From Desulfofundulus kuznetsovii DSM 6115 (lineage in GTDB: Bacteria > Bacillota > Desulfotomaculia > Desulfotomaculales > Desulfovirgulaceae): DNA of 64,000 nucleotides. The position numbers and the translations under genes are program-made. The stretch is taken from the NCBI RefSeq assembly GCF_000214705.1, contig NC_015573.1, positions 2,735,001 to 2,799,000 of the forward strand, in the 5' to 3' direction. Below, piece after piece: positions 33,696 through 43,303 of the stretch; position 1 is the stretch's first letter; each line of letters begins with the position of its first letter. The notes beneath the pieces were generated by a model. That model was given only the letters and a program-made list of their open reading frames with translations. It ran no database searches and had not been told where the DNA came from.

Positions 33696-35558
33696 CTAAA
33701 TGCCCAGAGCGGCCCGTTTAGCATCAATATGTGCGATGATTAACTCAGCTGCCTTGAAGGGGTCTGTTTCCACCGCAAAATAGCCGCCCACCAGATCCTT
33801 CGCCTGCCTGGTGAGCAGATCCGCCACCACGTTGCTCCCCAACACTGGAGGTACGGTGCCCAGCACGGTGAAAATCCCGGAAGCAACCACATAGGCGCCG
33901 ATGCTTACCGCCTTTTCTGACATCCACTCGGGCGCTGCCCCGGCCACCGGCAGGTCGGCAATGTCCACGCCAAGTTCTCTGGCTAGCGCTGCGGCCACGG
34001 TCAGAATCCGGCTGATGTCCACACAGGAACCCATGTGCAAAACAGGAGGCAGGCCGAGCGCCCGGCAAACTTCCGCCAGGCCCGCGCCGGCCAGCTCCGC
34101 CGCCTCCGGCAGAAGCAGCCCCGCCTTGGCGCTGGCAATGGCCGCGCAGCCGGTTTCGACCACCAGCACATCCCGGGCAATCAGGGCTTTCGCCATGTTC
34201 ACGTGGTTGTAGTCCTGGGTGACTTTCGGATTATTGCAGCCCACCAGAGCGGCGATTCCCCTGATCTTTTTGTTTTTCACGGCCTCTATAAGCGGGGTAA
34301 GGGTACCGCCCAGGGCGCTTAAAATGGCCTCCACACTGAAACCGGCCACGTATGCGGTAGTTTCTTCAGGAATAAAGACACGGTTTTTGTCCCGGTTGGG
34401 ATAATTTTCGATGGCCTGGCGAATAATCTCCCGCGCGGTTTCCAGAGCGTTGTGTTCATTAAACGGTATATGAATGGCTCCCGGGAATTTTGCCTTGGGC
34501 GAGGTGGAAATAAACTTCGTATGGTAGCAGGCGGCCAGCTGGCCGAGGGCGGGCATGATGCACTGCACGTCAACCACAACCGCCTCCAGGGCCCCGGTAA
34601 TTACCGCCAGTTCCTGCTGGAGGAAATTGCCGGCGACGGGAACGCCGTGGCGCATAAGAATTTCGTTGCCGGTGCAGCACATTCCCGCCAGGTTGATGCC
34701 GCTGGCTCCTTTGGCCCTGGCGGCGGAAATCAACCCGGGATCTTTTGCCGCCGCCACCAGCATTTCCGATAGGATGGGCTCGTGGCCGTGTACGAGAATA
34801 TTCACTGCCTCTTTACTAAGGACGCCCAGGTTGCTCCGGCCCCTCACCGGACGGGGAGTGCCGAATAAAACGTCGGAAAACTCCGTGGCCAGCAACGAGC
34901 CGCCCCAACCGTCAGAGAGGCTGCACCGCAGGCCGTGCAAAATGAGATTGGCCGGGTCGTTGTCCACGCCAAAGTGGGTACGGTGCATGGCTTCCACCAC
35001 TTCCCGGTCGATCCCGCGGGGCATAATGCCCAGCTTCTCCCATATTTCTTTACGTTTCGAAGGAACCCGGTCAATGGCCTGCAGGTAGCCTTTCCTGGTG
35101 CCGAATTCCTCCAGAGCTGCTTCCGCCAGCTTTTCGGCTATGGCTTGAACCGTTTCGCCTTCGGTGGAAATGCCAAATTCCCGGGCCAGGGCCTTAAGTT
35201 TATTCTCATCTTTAATGGTATAGTCCTTGATCTCTCCGGCAGCAACGCCTCTAAGTGTTTCGATAATGTCCCGCCCGTGGTCCGAGTGAGCTGCCGCTCC
35301 GGCGGCAATCATCCTTAACAGGTTTCGCGCCACTATAATATCGCCGGTTGCCCCGCAAACCCCTTTCTGCGGGCCATCTCCAAAAGGATCGATGCGGCAC
35401 GGGCCCATGTTGCAGTTCCGGCAGCAAAGACCCAATTCGCCAAAACCGCATTGGGGCTGCTGCGCCAGGTAACGATCCCAGGCGGTTTCCAGGCCCCCAT
35501 CACGGGCTACTTTAAGCATCTGCAGGGAAGCCGGGTCAATTGAACTGGTACCCTTCAT
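33696..35558 (-). CDS. cooS: Ni-Fe carbon monoxide dehydrogenase catalytic subunit
   Basis: 620 residues, the usual CooS length. It oxidises CO to CO2 (or the reverse) in the cytoplasm. Cysteines for the D and B clusters are at the N-terminus: CGFGELGLCCRNCNMGPC and GVCGA. C-cluster ligands follow: the His in NLILHGLRCSLSD, Cys in LAGMCCTGNE, VDVQCIMP, LVGCNNPK, VETGCAAIASAKAG and HMGSCVDISR, plus LVHGHEPILSE in the proton path. ATG 35558 has GAGG six bases upstream and overlaps the end of the flavoprotein gene by 23 bases. No acs genes are near, so it is a stand-alone CODH for energy, redox balance or CO detoxification. No CooA/RcoM regulator is seen. Confidence 0.97.
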   Translation of the reverse strand: MKGTSSIDPASLQMLKVARDGGLETAWDRYLAQQPQCGFGELGLCCRNCNMGPCRIDPFGDGPQKGVCGATGDIIVARNLLRMIAAGAAAHSDHGRDIIETLRGVAAGEIKDYTIKDENKLKALAREFGISTEGETVQAIAEKLAEAALEEFGTRKGYLQAIDRVPSKRKEIWEKLGIMPRGIDREVVEAMHRTHFGVDNDPANLILHGLRCSLSDGWGGSLLATEFSDVLFGTPRPVRGRSNLGVLSKEAVNILVHGHEPILSEMLVAAAKDPGLISAARAKGASGINLAGMCCTGNEILMRHGVPVAGNFLQQELAVITGALEAVVVDVQCIMPALGQLAACYHTKFISTSPKAKFPGAIHIPFNEHNALETAREIIRQAIENYPNRDKNRVFIPEETTAYVAGFSVEAILSALGGTLTPLIEAVKNKKIRGIAALVGCNNPKVTQDYNHVNMAKALIARDVLVVETGCAAIASAKAGLLLPEAAELAGAGLAEVCRALGLPPVLHMGSCVDISRILTVAAALARELGVDIADLPVAGAAPEWMSEKAVSIGAYVVASGIFTVLGTVPPVLGSNVVADLLTRQAKDLVGGYFAVETDPFKAAELIIAHIDAKRAALGI

Positions 35559-36525
35559 GGAATACCTCGGGAGCCGGGTAGGGACGGGCCATGCCCAGCA
35601 TATTGGCCGCCGCGTAGCGCCCCTGCTCAAAGGCCAGCGTCCACAGGGCTGAATTGACCTTTTGCCCGGTTAATCGGTCGGTTACCTGGATACAATCCCC
35701 CGCCGCATAAATATCCTCCAGGGAAGTACGCATGTTGCCGTCAACCACGATACCCTGCCCCACCTTACCGCCGGCTTCTGCCACCAGGCCGCTGTTGGGG
35801 CGCACACCCTTGGCCACCACGGCCAGCCCCGCGGGCAGTTCCCGGCCGTCTTCCAGTTCCACCCCCGTCAAGCGGCCCTGGGACCCGGTAATAAAGGCCT
35901 TTACCCGGGCGTTATAGATAAAATCGATACCCGCATTGAGCAGTTCCCGCTCCACCATGGCCGCCGCCCTTTCATCCAGTTGCCTGATGAGCAACCGCGG
36001 GCTGGTCACCACCACGGTAACCCGCCCCAGGCCGGCCTGTTTCAAAGCCATGGCCGCCTTCAACCCCACCAGCCCGCCGCCCACCACCACCGCCCCGGAA
36101 ACCCGCGGGACCAAGGCGGACAGCCGCCGGGCATCACGCAGGGTGCGCAGGGTAAAAACCTCCTCTGCTTCAATCCCCGGCACCGCTGGGAGCACCGGGC
36201 CGGCCCCGGTGGCCACCAGCAGGCGGTCGTAGGCCAGTTCCCGGCCGTCCTGCAAAACCAGCCTTTTCTCCCCGGGCCGCACCTCCACCGCCGCCACCCC
36301 GGCCAGCAGCTCCACTTCCAGGCGCCGGTAAAATTCCGCCGGCCGCAACCTGATGGAATATTCTGTACTTTTGCCCGCCACTAAGTCCGGCAACAGGCAG
36401 CGGGAATAGGCTCCCGTGGGCTCATCGCTCACCACGGTAATGGGGTGCTGGTAACCGCCCAGGCGGCGCAGGGTCTCCACGGCCGCCACCCCCGCTGCAC
36501 TGTTGCCAATAACCACAAAACGCAA
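35536..36525 (-). CDS. CODH-associated FAD/NAD(P)-dependent oxidoreductase
   Basis: 329 residues of the pyridine-nucleotide-disulfide oxidoreductase class I fold. FAD-binding motif: FVVIGNSAAGVAAVETLRR. NAD(P)-binding motif: GAVVVGGGLVGLKAAMALKQ. Second FAD motif: TSLEDIYAAGDC. Related proteins accompany many cooS genes and pass electrons from CooF to NAD(P). Those are usually 400 or more residues; here the C-terminal interface domain is missing and the stop falls inside the start of cooS. The start is TTG 36525 behind AAGGGGGG. It is the first gene of the flavoprotein-cooS-cooF set. Confidence 0.88.
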   Translation of the reverse strand: MRFVVIGNSAAGVAAVETLRRLGGYQHPITVVSDEPTGAYSRCLLPDLVAGKSTEYSIRLRPAEFYRRLEVELLAGVAAVEVRPGEKRLVLQDGRELAYDRLLVATGAGPVLPAVPGIEAEEVFTLRTLRDARRLSALVPRVSGAVVVGGGLVGLKAAMALKQAGLGRVTVVVTSPRLLIRQLDERAAAMVERELLNAGIDFIYNARVKAFITGSQGRLTGVELEDGRELPAGLAVVAKGVRPNSGLVAEAGGKVGQGIVVDGNMRTSLEDIYAAGDCIQVTDRLTGQKVNSALWTLAFEQGRYAAANMLGMARPYPAPEVFHEGYQFN

Positions 36526-36646
36526 CCACTCACCCCCCTTGTTCAGGTCTAAAACTGTATTTTCCAGCGAGGTTTAGACTTAAAATCCACCTTAAATTAT
36601 AAACCTGAATTGTTATAACCAATAATACATGTTTCGATTAAAGCTT

Positions 36647-36686
36647 AATAAACGGCAGGCATTCACACAGGGGCCTGCCGTTTATT
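36647..36686 (-). terminator. Perfect 14-bp terminator hairpin
   Basis: AATAAACGGCAGGC (36647-36660) and GCCTGCCGTTTATT (36673-36686) are perfect complements. Each arm ends in an A/T run, so it can act in both directions. It lies 25 bases past the stop of the rhodanese gene on the minus strand. Confidence 0.8.
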
Positions 36687-36711
36687 AATTATTAATATCG
36701 AAAAAACCAAA

Positions 36712-37476
36712 CTATTTTGCTGCAGGAGCATAGGGAACCGGCTTGCCGCTGGCATCCTCACGGGGACCGTAGATGGGAGCATCGGCCTGCTTGGTGCCTT
36801 CCCAGGCAATGGCGTAGCCAAAGCGCAGGTTCTTCACATTAAGACCCTCGGCGCCGAGGACACCTGCCGCTAACCCGGCAGTATGGGCGGTAAAGCAGTA
36901 CAGCACAATCTCATTTTTGCCGCCTCTGGCCACATGAGTCTCAAGGGCTTCTTTAAGGGCAGCCAGGTTAGCCGGAGCTGCAATTTCTTCAGCGGGGGAG
37001 ATCCAGATGGCTCCCGGAATGTGCCCGGTTTCATAGTCTTTCTTCAACCGGGTGTCCACCACCAGGGGATCGTTGGCTATGCTGTCACCCCCGCTGTGAC
37101 CGTCGCGATAATCGCAGAGGTCGCCGTCCTTATCATCATCCAGAACGGCCAGCAAGTCGGCGGCTTTAACAAAGTTGGTATGGATGCTCGGATTCTGCTG
37201 GGCGGGATCATTTTTACCCCTGAGGAACTTGTCCCCCGAGTTCTTTGTTATAACCACGGCATTTTTTGCTTCATCCCACTGAACGTCACACCCGAGGGCT
37301 TCAGCTACGAACCTGATTGGAACCAGAACCCTGTTTTCCTGCTTGACCGGGGGGACGTCGGACTTCACCTCATTGCCGTTCACGTACATTTTTATCCCTT
37401 CTACATTTGCCACCGCAACGGTCGCCAGTAAAACCAGTGACAGGGCAAGAACCAGGAAAAACACTCTCTTTTTCAA
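36712..37476 (-). CDS. Exported rhodanese with copper-amine-oxidase-N domain
   Basis: 254 residues. The signal peptide VFFLVLALSLVLLATVAVA is followed by a copper-amine-oxidase-N domain (GIKMYVNGNEVKSDVPPV, NRVLVPIRFVAEALGCDVQW; residues 27-80), a linker rich in Asp and Gly (DDDKDGDLCDYRDG) that might bind calcium, and a rhodanese domain with DTRLKKDYETGHIPGAIWIS and the active-site Cys in IVLYCFTAHTAGLAAGVL. Single-domain rhodaneses carry persulfide sulfur. An exported one in this setting may act in extracytoplasmic sulfur handling. The start is TTG 37476, with GGGGAGGGG six bases upstream. The same N-terminal domain is fused to a solute-binding protein at 30750. Confidence 0.88.
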   Translation of the reverse strand: MKKRVFFLVLALSLVLLATVAVANVEGIKMYVNGNEVKSDVPPVKQENRVLVPIRFVAEALGCDVQWDEAKNAVVITKNSGDKFLRGKNDPAQQNPSIHTNFVKAADLLAVLDDDKDGDLCDYRDGHSGGDSIANDPLVVDTRLKKDYETGHIPGAIWISPAEEIAAPANLAALKEALETHVARGGKNEIVLYCFTAHTAGLAAGVLGAEGLNVKNLRFGYAIAWEGTKQADAPIYGPREDASGKPVPYAPAAK

Positions 37477-37923
37477 AAGATTCCCCTCCCCCGAAATTCT
37501 AAGATTTACTACTGCTCATTCAACTACTGTTCACTCATCTTTTAAATCTCATATCACCTCCTCGTTACCAGTACTCCGGTATTAAGGAGAAACCCGGCAC
37601 TGCGGCCACTCCCCTGCCACTCCGGTTCACTCATAATGAAAACCTTTTCTCTACTCATAGGCAATTCTAACAAAAGAATGTTGCCACACCTACAGCCGCT
37701 GCACATATTTACTGTTTTTGGTCCTGTAATTACGAATTTATAGGTGGACGTCCCGGGTTTCGTTATTCTTATGGGGCATGGGGAAAATCAACTCCTTAAC
37801 AAAAAACCGAAAACCCAGTAAAGATATATTCGAACCTAAAACCCGCAAATTTAAACCCCAACAATTGTCGAGGCTGGTTAGTCCTCCCTATACTAACTTG
37901 GGGGGAGGAATATCTTTTGGGTG

Positions 37924-37952
37924 TTGACCATGGTACAAAATTCCATTACACT
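37924..37952 (+). promoter_or_regulatory. Candidate promoter of the SLH gene
   Basis: TTGACC (37924-37929), 17 bases, then TACACT (37947-37952), 75 bases ahead of the SLH start. Just upstream, GTTAG...CTAAC and CCTCCC...GGGAGG (37878-37908) could form alternative hairpins. The rest of 37477-37870 shows no gene or recognised element. Confidence 0.4.
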
Positions 37953-38027
37953 TATTAACTAGATAGTAACAGTACCCAAATTTTTTAGAGGGATGGTGAA
38001 TTATATTTGAATGAGGGAGAACGTCTT

Positions 38028-40726
38028 TTGTCAAAAAGGAAATTGCCCGAATTAATTGTTATTGCTCTTTTTGTAATTGCTCTGCTCCTTGTTTCTAATC
38101 CCGCCGCCCTGGCCGCTTCTCCAGAAAACCAGGCAAATCCAGTCACCAAGCAAGTTTTTCCAGAGTTCAAAGATGTTCCTGCAACAGATGTTGACGCTCC
38201 TTTTATCCGGTATCTCACCAGCACTGGATTCTTAAAAGGTTTTCCCGACGGCACCTTTGGTCCTGAGCGGCCGCTTACCCGGGCGGAAGCCGTGGCCGTG
38301 CTCACCAGGGACCGGGAGGTTACACCCCCGACGGACGGCAAACAAACCTTCCGGGATGTGGGTCCGGGTCATTGGGCTTACGCCAGCATCGAAACGGCGG
38401 CCCGGGAGGGCTTACTGGCCGGATATCCCGACGGCACCTTTCGTCCCAACCAGTTGCTTAGCCGGGCGGAGGCGCTGGCCCTTGTGCTGCGCTGGTCCGG
38501 TCAACCACTGCCGGAGGTGCAAAGGCCTGTTCCTGCGGATGTACCCGCCGGTCATTGGGCCTACCGAACTGTGGCCGCGGCACTGGATGCCGGCCTGGTG
38601 GTGCCTGCCGGCGACCGGTTTAATCCGGAGCAACCGATGCTGCGCAAGGCGTTCGCCCGCAGCGTGGCTGTTACCATGATTCTGAGCCCTTCCCGCCGTG
38701 CGGAAACACTAGACGCCACCCTGGTGGTTAAAAGCGGCAGGGTGACGTTGCAAAACGCTTCCGGCGAAAAAACTGTCAGCGGCAGTGTACCGGTGGCCCT
38801 TAACGACATTATCCGCACCGGTGTCGAGGGGAGGGCCGAACTGGTATTCCCGGACGGTTCCGGCGTGCGCCTTGAACCGAATACGGAAGTGCAGGTTACC
38901 CGCCTGGACGGCGCCGCGTCAATCTGCAAGGACGGGCGGCCCACGGAAATCATCGAGCACCTGGGCTTGAAACTGAATAAGGGGCAAATCTTTGGAGCCC
39001 TGGCCACAACCTATACCACTTTTAAAGAAACAGCCAGCCTGCCTGAACATACGGCTCCACCGGTTCTGGTGGCCTCCCTGGGCATCACCCCCGAACTGGC
39101 AGCCGCGCTGAGCAAGACCGCGGCTCCGGAAAAAAACGCTCCCTGGTGGAAGCTGGCCCGGGCAACAAAGGTTCGTGTTACGGTGGACATGCCCTGGGCT
39201 GTAGCCGGAATACGGGGCACCTTCTGGATGAACCGGGTCACTGATCAGGAACAGGTAACCAACGTGCTCATCGGTGAAGCCACGGTCACCGCTGCCGAAA
39301 AGACCGTAACTCTGAGCGGCGGGCAGACCACCAGCGTCACCGCGGCCGGTGCACCGCCACAACCGCCCGCCCCCATGAGCAAGGAGGAAGTACAGGCCTG
39401 GCAGGCCGTCAAGGAGTGGGTGCAGGAACGGGCCCGGGCCATTGAGCAATCAGAGCCCGTAAAGATCGAGCCGCAACCGGCAGCGCAACTGGAGACTCCC
39501 GCTCAACCCGCACAAACGCTCACGGAAGTACTGGATGAAGCCATCGCCAGCGCAGCAGCGGGCGCAACAGGCAGCAGTTCCGGTGGTTCTTCTGGAGACA
39601 GTGGATCTTCCAGCGGTGGGGATAGCGGCAATTCCAGTGGCAATAGTTCCAGCGGAGGGGAAAGTAATCTCGTCTGGCGCATGGAGACCGTGGACGGAAG
39701 CGTATACTGGGTGGAATCCGCGTCCATGGTACTGAATCTTTCCGGGAACCCACATATCGTTTACAGCTGTTTTGACGCATCCGGCAGCCAACTGAAATAT
39801 GCATATAAGACCGGAGCAGGATGGCAATCGGAACTAATAGTGGACGTTGGCGACAACAAATTAATGTCCACATCCTTAGCTTTAGATACCTCGGGTAACC
39901 CCCACATTGTCTACTATGACGCAACGAATGGCAAGCTGATTTACGCCTGCAAAAACGGCCCACAATGGCAGCTAGAGCTTGTAGATACGGTAGTGACGGA
40001 TGTTTACTCTTCCTCGTCCTTACCGCCGAAGATAGCCTCCCTGGCTCTGGACACCGAGGGCACGCCGCACATAAGTTATTACGATGCCACCAATAAAAAC
40101 TTAAATATGCTTTCAGGTTAGGTCAGGAGCAATGGGACCTGGCAACGGTGGTTGACAGCGTTTACGACGAGGGAGTTTATGCATCCATTGCCGTGGATAG
40201 GTACGACAATCCTCATATTGCCTATTACGATTGGAGCAACGGCGATTTGAAGTATGCCTATAAAGGGGCGAATGGATGGATAGTTGAGACTGTAGAAAGT
40301 GAGGGGTGGGTGGGCTGGAGCACTGCCCTGGCGCTGGACGCTTCCGGCAGACCTCATGTCAGTTACCACAAATGTGATGATGGCACGCTTAGATACGCTT
40401 ACCGCGATGCCGACGGGACGTGGCACACAGAGAAGATTGACGGTGATCAAAACAATTATACGGGCGATTACACCTCCATAGCAGTAGACAGTGCCGGGAA
40501 CCCTTATATCGCCTATTTCGTCACAGTTATAAGCAACAATGAACATTTAAATTATCTAAAGTACGCCCGCAAAACCGCTTCCGGCTGGCAGATTCAAACC
40601 GTCGACGTTACGGAATATGTGGGTTGCCCCTCTATCGCGCTGGATTCCAGCGGCAGGCCACATATCAGCTACTATGATGGTGCCAATTACAGGTTAAAGT
40701 ATGCCTGCTTAACGCCTGCCCAGTAA
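38028..40726 (+). CDS. SLH-FecR-propeller surface protein, frameshifted
   Basis: Read through one frameshift, this is an S-layer protein of nearly 900 residues: signal peptide (LIVIALFVIALLLVSNPAALA), three SLH motifs (FKDVPATD, FRDVGPGHWAYASIETAARE, DVPAGHWAYRTVAAALDAG), a FecR-like beta domain (GRAELVFPDGSGVRLEPNTE, VAGIRGTFW), a Ser/Gly linker, and seven repeats of about 45-55 residues with GNPHIVYYDATN...LKYAY, a likely seven-bladed propeller. The first frame stops at 40121 after blade 3. At about 40103-40108 (TTAAATATG) the gain of one base restores NLKYAFRLGQEQW and blades 4-7, which continue to 40726. This is a recent mutation, phase variation or a read error. TTG 38028 has GAGGGAG eight bases upstream. 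Confidence 0.85.
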
Positions 40727-40755
40727 TATTTTCAACCTGATCAAATCACTGCAGG

Positions 40756-40794
40756 ACACCGGGGTGTTTCAAATAAGACGCTCCGGTGTTTTTC
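40756..40794 (+). terminator. Intrinsic terminator after the SLH gene
   Basis: ACACCGG (40756-40762) pairs with CCGGTGT (40783-40789), followed by TTTTTC. It lies 30 bases after the restored stop of the propeller protein, which supports that frame as the true gene end. Confidence 0.65.
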
Positions 40795-40935
40795 TTATCC
40801 TGCTCCAAGTGCTCCAGAAAAATCTCAGTTTCCCTGGCACGGACAGGAAAAATGATCGCAAAGCAAGAAAAAATAGAGCGCGATATTTTACCCCTCTGCT
40901 GTCCGGAGGATACAAATGAAGAGGAGGAAAGGTCG

Positions 40936-42858
40936 TTGGATCCCCATAACGGTTCCCAGAAAAACCCCTTTTGGTTGATGGGTAGAGCAATCGCCCGCTC
41001 CCTTTCCGGCAGGCTTTTGCTCCCGCTCTTACTTTTTCTCCTGGTAGAAGCCGGCGTACTGGCGGGGCTTTTTGAGCGCGCAGAAATGAGCCTTTACGAT
41101 GCCTGGTTTCGCCTTAAAGGAGCGCGGGACCCCGGGGATGAGGTAATAATCGTGGCCATTGATGACCGCTCCATTCAAGAACTGGGGCCGCTGGCCTGGC
41201 CCCGCTCGGTTCACGCCCGCCTGCTGGACAAGCTCAGGCAAGCCCGGGTGGTGGGTTTTGATCTTATGTTTGATATGCCCACCACACCCCATGAGGACGC
41301 TACCCTGGCTGAAGCGGTAGCTAGGCACGGCAGAGTGGTGCTGGCCGGACATTTTGCCTTTGAAAAAGAAGGTCGGGAAACGGTGCAGGTCTTCCGCGGG
41401 CCGCTGCCGGAGATAGCCGACGGCACTGTGGAAGTGGGCTTTACCAATGTTCCTACAGACGAAGACAGGGTGGTCCGCCGCATCACCCTGGTGGATGTGA
41501 ATACTCTTGGCGTACCTGTTCCCTGTTTCGGCCTGGCAGTTGGTTTGGTGGCTGCCGGCGAAAAAAGCGAAAGCCTGGTCCTTGCCTCCCCGGGGTGCCT
41601 GCAGGCGGGTCAACGCAACATCCCGGTGGACCGCCTGTACCGCTCAATGCCCTGTTTTTACGGCCCGCAGGGCACCTTTAAGACCATGAGCTTTATCGAT
41701 GCCCTGAACGCCGACCCGTCCGTTTTTAGGAACAAAATTGTCCTGGTGGGGGCGACCAGCCCCGACGTCCACGACTTTTTCCCCACTCCGTTTACCACCA
41801 GCAATCTGGTTTTAAGCGGCTCTCTGCCTGTGCCGGGAGTTGAAATTCACGCCTCGGTGGTCCAGAGCTTCCTGGACGGTCACTGGTATAGAAGGTTAAC
41901 GCCGGTGGTAAACTTAATCCTTCTCTTCCTGGCCGGGCTGGTTACGGCCCTGGTTGTTTCCAATCGGGGGCCGTGGACGAGCCTGGCAGGAATGCTGGCG
42001 CTGATCACCGCGTTTACCGGCGTCGCCGCCGGCGCCTGGTGGTACGGGCGCCTGTGGCTTAACCTGGCGGCCCCCCTGGTTCTGATTTTCCTGACGTACG
42101 CCGGAAGTGCGGCAGCCGGCTTTGTACAGGCCGAAATGGCGCGGCGGCGCATTAGGGCCATGTTTGCCCGCTACGTATCACCGGCGGTGGCAGCAGAATT
42201 GATGAAAAATCCGGAAATGGTGGAGTTGGGCGGCCGGCGGCAGGAGGTGAGCGTCATGTTTTGTGACATTCGCGGCTTTACGGCTTATAGCGAGAATAAG
42301 CCCCCCGAAGAGGTGGTAAGCCGCCTGAACAATTACCTGACGGCCATGACGGAAGTGATTTTCCGGCACGGCGGCACCCTGGACAAGTACCTGGGCGATG
42401 GTCTTATGGCCGTCTTTGGCGCACCATTACCCTACCCGGACCACGTGCGGCGTGCCATCGATGCCGCCCTGGAAATCCAGGAGCGCGTGGCGGAATTGAA
42501 CCATTCCTGGGAGATGAAAGGCCAACCGCCCATGAAAGTTGGTGTGGGTATCAACTCGGGTACGGTGCTGGTGGGTAATGTAGGCAGTCCCGAGCGTATG
42601 GATTACACGGTAATCGGTGAAAACGTAAACCTGGCCTCCCGGCTGGAAGGCTTAACCAAGACCTATGGCGTCTCCATTGTGATTAGCGAACGCTCGGCGC
42701 ACATGCTGCCGGAGGAATCCTCCCGGCCCTGGCGGCTGGTGGAATTGGGCCGGGCTGAAGTGCGGGGATTTACCGTACCCATTGGCGTGTATACGGCGGT
42801 ATGGGAAGGCGCCGTACCGCCGGCCCCTTCAAAAGAAGAGCAGGCTCAATATCAATAA
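40936..42858 (+). CDS. CHASE2-domain class III adenylate cyclase
   Basis: About 640 residues. Helix 1 (LLLPLLLFLLVEAGVLAG) leads into an extracytoplasmic CHASE2 domain (about residues 45-330: VIIVAIDDRSIQELGPLAWPR, KIVLVGATSPDVHDFFPTP), three helices, then a cyclase domain from about 440. There the two metal Asp residues lie in VMFCDIRGFT and LDKYLGDGLMAVFG, and the transition-state Asn/Arg region in VIGENVNLASRLEGL. This class makes cAMP. I favour TTG 40936, which has GAGGAGG eight bases upstream; ATG 40852 with AGGA is also open and would add 28 residues. Its product could bind the cNMP-binding protein at 21336. Confidence 0.9.
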   Translation: MDPHNGSQKNPFWLMGRAIARSLSGRLLLPLLLFLLVEAGVLAGLFERAEMSLYDAWFRLKGARDPGDEVIIVAIDDRSIQELGPLAWPRSVHARLLDKLRQARVVGFDLMFDMPTTPHEDATLAEAVARHGRVVLAGHFAFEKEGRETVQVFRGPLPEIADGTVEVGFTNVPTDEDRVVRRITLVDVNTLGVPVPCFGLAVGLVAAGEKSESLVLASPGCLQAGQRNIPVDRLYRSMPCFYGPQGTFKTMSFIDALNADPSVFRNKIVLVGATSPDVHDFFPTPFTTSNLVLSGSLPVPGVEIHASVVQSFLDGHWYRRLTPVVNLILLFLAGLVTALVVSNRGPWTSLAGMLALITAFTGVAAGAWWYGRLWLNLAAPLVLIFLTYAGSAAAGFVQAEMARRRIRAMFARYVSPAVAAELMKNPEMVELGGRRQEVSVMFCDIRGFTAYSENKPPEEVVSRLNNYLTAMTEVIFRHGGTLDKYLGDGLMAVFGAPLPYPDHVRRAIDAALEIQERVAELNHSWEMKGQPPMKVGVGINSGTVLVGNVGSPERMDYTVIGENVNLASRLEGLTKTYGVSIVISERSAHMLPEESSRPWRLVELGRAEVRGFTVPIGVYTAVWEGAVPPAPSKEEQAQYQ

Positions 42859-42958
42859 ACCAGGTACATGTAAATAAGCCTGATGCCCAGATGGATTTGC
42901 CAGGCTTTCGCACATCAGGATTTAATTTCGTTGGTCAAGGGGTGAAGAAAATCAAAAT

Positions 42959-43294
42959 ATGAATCTTTTTTCATGGCTTTTAGTAGGCCACTTAATTGGT
43001 GATTTTTTACTCCAAACACGGTGGATGGCCGAGGGAAAGATCAGGCACTGGTTTCCCCTGGTGGTGCATGCCCTTGTTTATACTGCTGCGGTTTATCTCT
43101 CATCCCTGCTGGCCGGGGGGTTATCCCTGCCGGCAACGGCACTGGTTTTTCTGGCTCACCTGGTTCTCGACCGGCGACTGCTGGTGGATTTCTGGGCGCG
43201 GCGGATTACCGGCACGGTGGATATTCCCTGGTTAAGCGTGATCATCGACCAGTCCTGGCACGTGGTGGTGCTGGCCGTAGCCACTTTGCTTTAA
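42959..43294 (+). CDS. DUF3307 small membrane protein
   Basis: 111 residues, about three or four hydrophobic segments. It matches DUF3307 proteins by the N-terminal LVGHLIGDFLLQTRWMAEGK and the middle AHLVLDRR, followed by a C-terminal helix with DQSWHVVVLAV. The conserved Asp, Gln, His and Asp in membrane segments are characteristic of the family, whose function is not known. It may be co-transcribed with the cyclase upstream (about 100 bases, with a possible weak hairpin 42879-42919 between them). It converges on the HD-GYP gene with only 9 bases between stops. Confidence 0.85.
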   Translation: MNLFSWLLVGHLIGDFLLQTRWMAEGKIRHWFPLVVHALVYTAAVYLSSLLAGGLSLPATALVFLAHLVLDRRLLVDFWARRITGTVDIPWLSVIIDQSWHVVVLAVATLL

Positions 43295-43303
43295 TTATCT
43301 TCT

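Noticed and set aside
33178-36650. CO-sensing regulator (CooA/RcoM) or its operator
   Set aside because: No such gene is in the window. Short repeats TCTAAA/TTTAGA and TTCAGG/CCTGAA near 36545-36615 are too weak to call.
42879-42919. Terminator between the cyclase and the DUF3307 gene
   Set aside because: CCTGATG/CATCAGG can pair, but the loop is long and the T run poor; read-through seems likely.
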